A stretch of DNA of 6,973 nucleotides from Nitrospirota bacterium. GTDB taxonomy: Bacteria > Nitrospirota > Nitrospiria > Nitrospirales > Nitrospiraceae. The notes under the pieces are model-generated. The model had not been told where the DNA came from, did no database searches, and worked only from the letters and a program-made list of their open reading frames with translations. Location: contig JAHWYE010000088.1 of assembly GCA_020028195.1 (NCBI GenBank), positions 1 through 6,973 of the forward strand. Reading direction: 5' to 3'. Shown in pieces: positions 1-5,034 of this stretch. Within the stretch, counting starts at the first letter, position 1. Each line of letters starts with the position of its first letter. Position numbers and translations under genes: made by a program.

Positions 1-1
1 G

Positions 2-736
2 GTTTTTTTCATCACCTCAGAGCAAGTGCAGAATGGGACCGCGACGATCACGGGCCCCCTGCTCCACCATATACGAACAAGCGTCCGTACCAGAATCGGC
101 GAGACCCTCTGGGTGGGAGATGACCGACGCCGTCGACACCTGATCCAGGTGACCCAACTCGACCGTCACTACCTTGTCGGTCAGGTCCTGGAACAGCACG
201 ACGGACCAATACGCCGAAGTCCGGCTGTCACGATCGGACAAGCCATTCTGAAAAGCGATCGAATGGACTGGATGATTCAGAAAGCAACCGAGCTCGGCGC
301 CGCCTCGTTCGTGCCGCTCGTCGGACGATACGCCATCGTTCGGCCCAAGGCCGCGCGTGTCACGACTCAACAGCAACGTTGGCAGCGGATCGCGCTCGAA
401 GCGGCTCAGCAGGCCGAACGTTGGGAGATTCCAGCGATTGCCGCCCCATGCGAGTCCGCTGAGTTTTTTGCGAAACAGTCTCCTGCAGACGTGACTTTGA
501 TCTTGAGTGAACGAGGCCACGGACGGAGCCTTGCCTCGATCCCCTTGCCGAGCAGCCCCGAGAGCACCATTGTGATTGCAACCGGGCCTGAAGGGGGGTG
601 GGCAAACGAAGAACTGGCCGCAGCCATGGAGCACGGATTTACGCCCGTCACCTTAGGAAAGCGAATCCTGCGGGCTGAGACGGCCTCGCTGGTCGCCTTG
701 AGCATCCTCCAGAGCCGTCTTGAAGAGCTGGGCTAG
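2..736 (+). CDS. rsmE: 16S rRNA (uracil(1498)-N3)-methyltransferase RsmE, 5' end cut
   Basis: RsmE uses S-adenosylmethionine to methylate N3 of U1498 in 16S rRNA, acting on the assembled 30S subunit in the cytoplasm. The 244 visible residues cover nearly the whole protein. An N-terminal PUA-like RNA-binding part (about 1-75) is followed by the SPOUT methyltransferase domain. Family signatures are clear: KSDRMDWMIQKATELG (84-99), an EAAQQAER..IP stretch (about 133-144), GPEGGW (195-200) and LGKRILRAETA (218-228); the last two form the trefoil-knot cofactor site. The first in-frame start in the window is a GTG at 26, but the frame is open to base 2 and reads VFFITSEQ, the usual RsmE beginning after Met-Pro or similar. 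I therefore infer that the real start lies about two codons before the window. The stop is TAG at 734-736. The gene converges on the minus-strand cluster. The identification is very secure. Confidence 0.96.
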   Translation, partial: VFFITSEQVQNGTATITGPLLHHIRTSVRTRIGETLWVGDDRRRRHLIQVTQLDRHYLVGQVLEQHDGPIRRSPAVTIGQAILKSDRMDWMIQKATELGAASFVPLVGRYAIVRPKAARVTTQQQRWQRIALEAAQQAERWEIPAIAAPCESAEFFAKQSPADVTLILSERGHGRSLASIPLPSSPESTIVIATGPEGGWANEELAAAMEHGFTPVTLGKRILRAETASLVALSILQSRLEELG

Positions 737-739
737 AGG

Positions 740-820
740 ACGTGAGGGGAGAGGTGTGAAACGTGGGGAGAACGCTGGCTTTCCCTGAACCCCTTACGCC
801 TCACTCCTAACGTTTTACGG
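740..820. repeat. Degenerate inverted/direct repeat element between convergent genes
   Basis: This gap lies between the ends of rsmE (+) and the YCF48-like gene (-). It contains ACGTGAGG (740-747), GTGAAACGTGGGG (756-768), CCCCTTACGCCTCAC (790-804) and ACGTTTTAC (810-818). GTGA, CGT and GGGG of the left arm can pair with CCCC, ACG and TCAC of the right arm around a 21-base loop. Alternatively GTGAAACGT can pair with ACGTTTTAC through one G-T wobble. Neither strand has a U-run directly after a stem, so it is not a textbook intrinsic terminator, although its position suggests transcript ends or mRNA 3' protection for both genes. The GTGAGG/GTGAAACGT units resemble degenerate intergenic repeats that I associate with Nitrospira genomes; that link is from memory. 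Confidence 0.45.
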
Positions 821-823
821 TCT

Positions 824-1801
824 TCACGGGCGCGCCGTGATGTGGAGAATCGTGCCTCGCTCGCCGCTGGCCCAGCCATGGTTCGGATCGGGGAACGAGA
901 GACCGAACAGAGAAGCCTTGGTCCCGTTTTCCTGCTCAACCCAGGTAAAGCCCGCGTCGGTCGAGCGCAAGATGGAGCCCCGTTCTCCAACGATCCAGCC
1001 GGCCTTTGGGCTGGTAAAGCGAATCTTGATCAGATCAGTCGGCCTGGAACAAGTGCGGAGGCAGGCGAAGGTCCGGTCGATCCACCGCTTGCCCCCATCA
1101 GTCGTCTGAAACATTGCGCCCGCGTTTCCGACAGCCCATCCGTTCAGTTGGTCCGTGAAAAAGACGTCGAAAAAGGTGGCGGCGCTTTGGGTTTCTTGAG
1201 TAGTCCAGGTGAGTCCACCGTCTTCAGTTAAGAGTATGGTCCCCAAGGCTCCAACCGTGCCTCCATGGTTCTGATCAAAAAAATGAACCGCATAGAGGAC
1301 CGCACTAGTTCCGCTGGTCTGGTCCGTCCAGCGAACACCACTGTCTTCTGTATGCAAGATCGTCCCTCCGGCGCCCACAGCCCATCCCGATGAGGGCGTC
1401 AGGAAATAGACTCCGTAGAGGGCTACCTGGGTTCCGCTGGGCTGTCCCGTCCAGGTTTCTCCGCCGTCTTTGGAATGGAGAACGATTCCATTCGACCCGA
1501 CCACCCAACCGTGAATCTTGTCAGAAAAAAAGACTCCGGTGAGTAGTGCGCTGGTCCGACTCGGCACCGGCTTCCACCGCTTGCCACCATCCACGGTCTT
1601 CAGGATCGCCCCACCGGCCCCAACCGCCCACCCAACCCTGGCATCAAGAAAATAGACGCTCATCAGGGTGACTTCGGTTCCGCTCTTTTGTGCCGCCGGC
1701 GCTAGGCTCGGCTTTTCCGCCCTTGGCGCGGTGGTGACAGCGAAGCCCAACGCAACCAGCGAGATCAGGATCAACCTCTTCGCCCAACGCCGAGCCTTCA
1801 T
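824..1801 (-). CDS. Exported YCF48-like seven-bladed beta-propeller protein
   Basis: This 325-residue protein consists almost wholly of YCF48/BNR-type repeats. The blade signature GW.VG..G.IL.T.DGG..W recurs with GW-equivalent positions at 58, 98, 139, 180 (GG), 221, 268 and 309, a spacing of 40-41 residues except for one of 47. The seventh copy lacks its DGG..W half, as expected if the N-terminal strand closes a seven-bladed ring. Blade 5 carries a six-residue insertion holding the only two cysteines (247 and 251, C-x3-C). An N-terminal basic patch plus hydrophobic stretch (about 1-23) looks like a signal peptide or anchor. I chose the ATG at 1801, seven bases after the IPT gene's stop, with a weak GAG ribosome site six bases upstream. 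An in-frame GTG at 1822 would add MAETELS ahead of the signal peptide and overlap the IPT gene. HCF136/YCF48 assembles photosystem II in phototrophs, but nothing here suggests photosynthesis, so the role is unknown; surface binding or protein assembly is an inference. Confidence 0.85.
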   Translation of the reverse strand: MKARRWAKRLILISLVALGFAVTTAPRAEKPSLAPAAQKSGTEVTLMSVYFLDARVGWAVGAGGAILKTVDGGKRWKPVPSRTSALLTGVFFSDKIHGWVVGSNGIVLHSKDGGETWTGQPSGTQVALYGVYFLTPSSGWAVGAGGTILHTEDSGVRWTDQTSGTSAVLYAVHFFDQNHGGTVGALGTILLTEDGGLTWTTQETQSAATFFDVFFTDQLNGWAVGNAGAMFQTTDGGKRWIDRTFACLRTCSRPTDLIKIRFTSPKAGWIVGERGSILRSTDAGFTWVEQENGTKASLFGLSFPDPNHGWASGERGTILHITARP

Positions 1802-1808
1802 GGACAGC

Positions 1809-3473
1809 TCAGTCTCGGCCACGATCCGGCCCGGGATCCTTAAAATAGCCCTGATCCGGGAGACCCTTGGCCTGGATGGTGAATTCCCCGGCCACCACGC
1901 TCACCCATTGCTTGGCTGTGCAACAGCTTCCGTCAGGCAGCAAATCCCACGACCCTCGACGAACCACCAAAGGCCCCTTGGTCATATCGGGAAAAAATTC
2001 GTTCGCTTTCCCGACCCCGAACACAGGCCGCCTGGGCACTCGTACCTTGATTTCCGTATCGCTCCAGGACACCACGATGGCGGCCACGCCGTTAAAGAGC
2101 ACCTCGCTTCTTGACACATTCTCCCCTAACTGGATCGGCAGAAAATCATGTCCCCCCTCATTGAGGCCAGGCTGTGTCTGTTCCGTCGTCTTCAAAAAGT
2201 TGCCGAACCCGGACCCTTTAATCGTGACAATCTCGTCCAACCCAGCGGAGGTAGGCTCAAACGACTCGACCTTGGGGGTGACCACCGTGAAGGTCCCGGC
2301 CACCGTGGAGACAATCTCTCGCGCGGCGCAGCAGGAGCCATCCGCTTTCGGAGTAGTCGCGCCGCGTCGAATCACGACCGGCCCGCTCTTGGCGCTGAAG
2401 GGCACCCAGACATCAATCTTGTCGTCATGCCACCGATAGACCACGGCCGGCACGCCCCCAAATTCCACTCCATTCTCGCCCTTGTCAAAGTCGGCGAACG
2501 CAAAGGGGGTGGAGCCGCTCTCCGAGAAAAACCCGAAGTTTTCACCGGAAACCCTCACCAGGCTCCCGATCGGCGCACTGGCCGGCGACAGGCCGGCTGC
2601 TTTGGGCACAAGCACGGTGAAGTTCCCCACGGTCCGCTGCGTCTCCCCACGTTTGACCACGACCGGTCCACTGGTAGCTCCCAGCGGCACGTGAGCCACA
2701 ATCACCCCGTCAGTCCACTTCGCCACCGTGGTCGGCTGACCATTCAGCAAGATGGCATCTCCAGGTTCCATGCTCGCGCCAAATCCTTTGCCGAACAGCA
2801 CGACCTTCGTCCCGACCGGCCCACTGGTCGGATCAACCCGGACAGAGGGCAACACTCTCAGCGGAAGGGCATTACTCACGCTGTATTCAACCGGGGCGCA
2901 GCAAGACCCGTCCGGCAAGGGATCCGATGACGCGAGCCGGACGACGACATCGCCCGACGCGGCGTTCCCAGGCACCTCCACCTCGAGCCTGTCGTTTCGC
3001 CATTTCCGGACCCGCGCCGGCACCCCGCTGATCAGCACATCATTCACCCCGAACATCGTGTTCGGATCCTTGGAGCCAGCCGTATTCCCGAAATGCTCAC
3101 CGGTGATCCGGAGAATCGCGCCAGGCTCCGTCTCGGTCGGCTGCAATGTGTGAACCGTCGGGCGCTGAACCGTAAAGGTTCCGGCAGGAATCTTCTTTTT
3201 CCCTCTCATCACCTCAACCGGACCGCTGGTGGCACGGAGCGGAACCTTCACCCCAATGAGGTCCACTTCCCAGCGCTGGATCAGAGCCGGCGTTCCATTG
3301 AACAAGACCCGATTCTCCTGCGTGGATTTAAATTGGCCGAACCCCTTCCCGGCGATCGTCACGGTCGCCCCTGGTGGAGCCGCGTCAGGAATCAGCTCGG
3401 TGCCGGCCCAAGCCTGGCTCAACAAACCAGTGAGCGGAAGGAACCCTAAAGAAAAGAGGGCAACGATCCACAT
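1809..3473 (-). CDS. Exported five-domain IPT/TIG protein with three DGSCC motifs
   Basis: The protein has 554 residues with a signal peptide at 1-23 (hydrophobic core, then AWA before the predicted cut at G24). Five immunoglobulin-like IPT/TIG domains follow, at about 24-106, 108-211, 212-291, 292-402 and 403-536, with a short charged tail. Each begins with a P..GP.G..V.I.G.GFG-type turn and contains a W..D.I.V.VP....SGPV.V.RG-type strand pair. Domains 2, 4 and 5 carry an extra loop with DGSCC, giving vicinal cysteines at 191-192, 381-382 and 517-518. These six are the only cysteines in the protein. IPT/TIG domains serve in surface adhesins, receptors and carbohydrate-binding proteins; no enzyme domain is visible. 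The ATG at 3473 has AGGAG eight bases upstream. A longer reading from TTG at 3620 would start inside the -35 box and is rejected. It is co-transcribed with the YCF48-like gene downstream. The exact function is unknown. Confidence 0.88.
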   Translation of the reverse strand: MWIVALFSLGFLPLTGLLSQAWAGTELIPDAAPPGATVTIAGKGFGQFKSTQENRVLFNGTPALIQRWEVDLIGVKVPLRATSGPVEVMRGKKKIPAGTFTVQRPTVHTLQPTETEPGAILRITGEHFGNTAGSKDPNTMFGVNDVLISGVPARVRKWRNDRLEVEVPGNAASGDVVVRLASSDPLPDGSCCAPVEYSVSNALPLRVLPSVRVDPTSGPVGTKVVLFGKGFGASMEPGDAILLNGQPTTVAKWTDGVIVAHVPLGATSGPVVVKRGETQRTVGNFTVLVPKAAGLSPASAPIGSLVRVSGENFGFFSESGSTPFAFADFDKGENGVEFGGVPAVVYRWHDDKIDVWVPFSAKSGPVVIRRGATTPKADGSCCAAREIVSTVAGTFTVVTPKVESFEPTSAGLDEIVTIKGSGFGNFLKTTEQTQPGLNEGGHDFLPIQLGENVSRSEVLFNGVAAIVVSWSDTEIKVRVPRRPVFGVGKANEFFPDMTKGPLVVRRGSWDLLPDGSCCTAKQWVSVVAGEFTIQAKGLPDQGYFKDPGPDRGRD

Positions 3474-3481
3474 TGGTGCTT

Positions 3482-3486
3482 CTCCT
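3482..3486 (-). promoter_or_regulatory. Shine-Dalgarno site fixing the IPT/TIG start
   Basis: AGGAG on the minus strand lies eight bases before the ATG at 3473-3471. It settles the start against the longer open frame that runs up to 3620, because the protein then begins directly with a clean signal peptide. Confidence 0.8.
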
Positions 3487-3490
3487 GGAA

Positions 3491-3589
3491 ACGTGAGGAT
3501 GGGCTCGCCCCTCAGCGTGGCAACAAACCTCACACACGAGAGGGATGAAGGCCGGAACGGGGTACACCGTCGAGCGAAGGGACGTGAGG
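3491..3589 (-). promoter_or_regulatory. Leader of the IPT/TIG transcript with repeated CCTCACGT
   Basis: Read on the minus strand, CCTCACGT occurs at the start of the predicted leader (3589-3582) and again just before the ribosome site (3498-3491). A GTGAGG that can pair with either copy sits between them (3533-3528). The two pairings exclude each other, so the leader could switch between two short hairpins. The stems are only six bases long and no known riboswitch pattern is recognisable. The regulatory reading is speculative. Confidence 0.2.
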
Positions 3590-3590
3590 C

Positions 3591-3620
3591 ACTATAACAA
3601 GCGTGTTTTTTTCTTGTCAA
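3591..3620 (-). promoter_or_regulatory. Strong sigma70-type promoter of the IPT/TIG-YCF48 unit
   Basis: On the minus strand the -35 box TTGACA (3620-3615, six of six consensus) is followed by an 18-base spacer with a run of seven A and then the -10 box TATAGT (3596-3591, five of six). Transcription should begin near 3584, giving a leader of about 110 bases before the ATG at 3473. It lies between the HEAT gene's stop and the IPT start, as expected for a separate transcription unit. Confidence 0.75.
3595..3619. promoter_or_regulatory. Operator-like inverted repeat inside the IPT/TIG promoter
   Basis: TAACAAG (3595-3601) and CTTGTCA (3613-3619) form an inverted repeat with one mismatch in seven, separated by 11 bases. 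The half-sites overlap the -10 and -35 boxes, so a dimeric repressor bound here would block polymerase. Part of the symmetry could be chance, because both arms share bases with promoter consensus. No regulator gene lies in the window. Confidence 0.3.
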
Positions 3621-3638
3621 GCCGCACCGGACGCTCCC

Positions 3639-4520
3639 TCACGGCGTCGGTGACGTGTGTGGGAGGCTAGCCAGCACGGCGGCAGCGGCCTGTCGGACTT
3701 CGCGGTCTCCATCCTGTTGAGCCACACGCTCAATGGCAGGCCGGGCCTCATCGGCCTGGATCGCACCCAAGGCATGGACCGAGAGCAGTCTGACTTGTCG
3801 GTCGTTATGCCCCAGGAGTGTCGTAAGGAACGGAACCGCCAGCCGATCTTTGAGTCGGCCGAGCTCTTGAATCGTATTATCCCGGACCATGAGAGGATAG
3901 ATCATATCTCCTGGAAGGAACGCATGAACATTCTCCGGTTGGTCGCCTCGTGCAGGCTCGTTCTGCATCAGCCTTTGCAAACTCTGGAGCAGCACCTCAG
4001 TCTGGTTCAGGCGAGTGGCGACTCGCGCTTTGACGAAATCTCCCACAAAATAGAAGTACGGGTTGGTTTGGAATCGTTCGAGTGTTTCCAAATAGGGAGG
4101 GGTGCCTGACTCGGGATTGGCCGAGGATTCCCGGATCGTCATGTCAAGGAGCGAGCCAAGCTCTGGATGCTCGAGACGAATCAAACAGGTGATATCCGTT
4201 CCATACATATCAATTTTGTATTGCTTGCCCCGTTCTTCTCGATAGTCCACCTTTACGGTGAGATCGTGGGAATCGGTCGACTTTCGGACCACGGTAAAGC
4301 CTGCCGAAGCCAGGTTGGTTCTGAGCGAAGGTGCCACATCAGCAAGGGTCTTCCCTCGCGGCATCCAGGTGGAGAAGGCGACATCCACATAAATAGTCTT
4401 GGCATGACGGAGCAGCTCATACTCTGCATCCGTCAATGTTCGCTCACCTGCTGACGCTGATAGGCTACCCCACAGGAGCCCTATCACCAACAGGCACGGC
4501 AAGAGACTCGCTCCGCTCAT
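3639..4520 (-). CDS. Exported protein with C-terminal HEAT-like repeats
   Basis: The product has 293 residues. A signal peptide (1-24, ending SASA before G25) is strong. Cys9 lies inside the hydrophobic stretch, too early and in the wrong context for a lipobox. Residues 29-135 are alternating strands and helices, including a motif like AGFTVVRKSTDSHDLTVKVDY (74-93) that recalls small periplasmic or outer-membrane alpha/beta domains, but I do not recognise the family. Residues 140-200 look helical with a flexible end. From about 211 there are two to three helix pairs of HEAT/PBS-lyase type, such as RQVRLLSVHALGAIQADEARPAI (241-263) and DREVRQAAAAVLASL (272-286). HEAT repeats are protein-binding scaffolds, so it probably binds a partner outside the cytoplasm. 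The ATG at 4520 has GGAG seven bases upstream. It lies 38 bases after the RidA-family gene and probably shares its transcript. No clear terminator follows its stop. Confidence 0.82.
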   Translation of the reverse strand: MSGASLLPCLLVIGLLWGSLSASAGERTLTDAEYELLRHAKTIYVDVAFSTWMPRGKTLADVAPSLRTNLASAGFTVVRKSTDSHDLTVKVDYREERGKQYKIDMYGTDITCLIRLEHPELGSLLDMTIRESSANPESGTPPYLETLERFQTNPYFYFVGDFVKARVATRLNQTEVLLQSLQRLMQNEPARGDQPENVHAFLPGDMIYPLMVRDNTIQELGRLKDRLAVPFLTTLLGHNDRQVRLLSVHALGAIQADEARPAIERVAQQDGDREVRQAAAAVLASLPHTSPTP

Positions 4521-4558
4521 GATGTCACTCCACCGACATCGACGCGAAGGCTACGCAC

Positions 4559-5017
4559 TCAACGGACCTGCAGAATGATCTCCAGCTCAACGGGCGCATT
4601 GAGCGGCAGCTCTGCTGCTCCAACGGCCACGCGGGCGTGCCGGCCTGCATCGTCAAAAATCTTAACCAGCAAATCGGAGGCCCCATTGACGACCGCCGGT
4701 TGCTGGACGAATCCATCAGCCGAGGCCACATGACCGACCATCCGGACAACTTTCTTGACACGGTCCAACGTGCCCAGTTCCTTTCGGACAATCGCCAGCG
4801 CATTGAGCAGGGCAATCCGCGCCGCTTCATAGCCCTGCTCCACGGTCAGATCTGCTCCCAGTTTTCCTGCAAGGACCAGCTTCCCATCTCGAAAGGGAAT
4901 TACTCCGCTTAAAAACAACAGATCCCCGGCCTGCACAGCCGGAACATAGGTCGCCACCGGCTGGGGCGGGGACGGCAACTCAATGCCGAGTTGTGTTAGC
5001 TTCTGCTCAAAGGACAA
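4559..5017 (-). CDS. RidA/YjgF/UK114-family protein (probable enamine/imine deaminase)
   Basis: This 152-residue cytoplasmic protein matches the longer (about 150-residue) branch of the Rid family. Known members are trimers that hydrolyse reactive 2-aminoacrylate-type enamines or imines from pyridoxal enzymes to keto acids, limiting damage to those enzymes. Visible features are GDLLFLSGVIPFRDGKLV (31-48), the helix with ARIALLNALAIVRKELG (66-82) and the C-terminal HARVAVGAAELPLNAPVELE (127-146). Arg129 aligns with the substrate-binding arginine of E. coli RidA (R105), and the LP....VE.E segment with its conserved C-terminal strand. This suggests a working active site, though many long-branch members have no proven substrate. 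The start is TTG at 5017; no ATG lies upstream in frame before the deoB stop, and GAGGA sits five bases before it. It begins 17 bases after deoB. Confidence 0.9.
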   Translation of the reverse strand: MSFEQKLTQLGIELPSPPQPVATYVPAVQAGDLLFLSGVIPFRDGKLVLAGKLGADLTVEQGYEAARIALLNALAIVRKELGTLDRVKKVVRMVGHVASADGFVQQPAVVNGASDLLVKIFDDAGRHARVAVGAAELPLNAPVELEIILQVR

Positions 5018-5022
5018 GATCT

Positions 5023-5027
5023 TCCTC
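5023..5027 (-). promoter_or_regulatory. Shine-Dalgarno site supporting a TTG start
   Basis: GAGGA on the minus strand lies five bases before the TTG codon at 5017-5015, within the 17-base gap after the deoB stop. It supports the uncommon TTG start of the RidA-family gene, which otherwise lacks an upstream start codon; the next family-conserved residues follow directly. Confidence 0.65.
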
Positions 5028-5034
5028 GTGCGGC

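Noticed and set aside
17..634. A 205-codon open frame on the minus strand opposite rsmE
   Set aside because: No family resemblance; the + strand carries unmistakable RsmE motifs over the same bases.
1802..1822. GTG start at 1822 for the YCF48-like gene
   Set aside because: It would overlap the IPT gene, has no well-placed ribosome site, and would put acidic residues ahead of the signal peptide. The ATG at 1801 fits better, though GTG is not excluded.
2148..2930. A 260-codon open frame on the + strand, antisense to the IPT/TIG gene (and a similar one at 1867-2439)
   Set aside because: It mirrors the GC-rich codon pattern of the real gene, has no recognisable domain and many low-complexity basic stretches, and lies opposite a well-supported gene.
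3601..3619. An intrinsic terminator suggested by the run of seven T on the + strand
   Set aside because: The T-run lies in the loop of a short inverted repeat rather than after a stem, and no + strand gene ends there. On the minus strand it is an A-tract inside a promoter spacer.
3474..3620. A 49-residue N-terminal extension of the IPT/TIG protein starting at TTG 3620
   Set aside because: Its start codon is part of the TTGACA -35 box, the stretch is basic and cysteine-rich unlike the rest, and the ATG at 3473 has a good ribosome site and begins a signal peptide.
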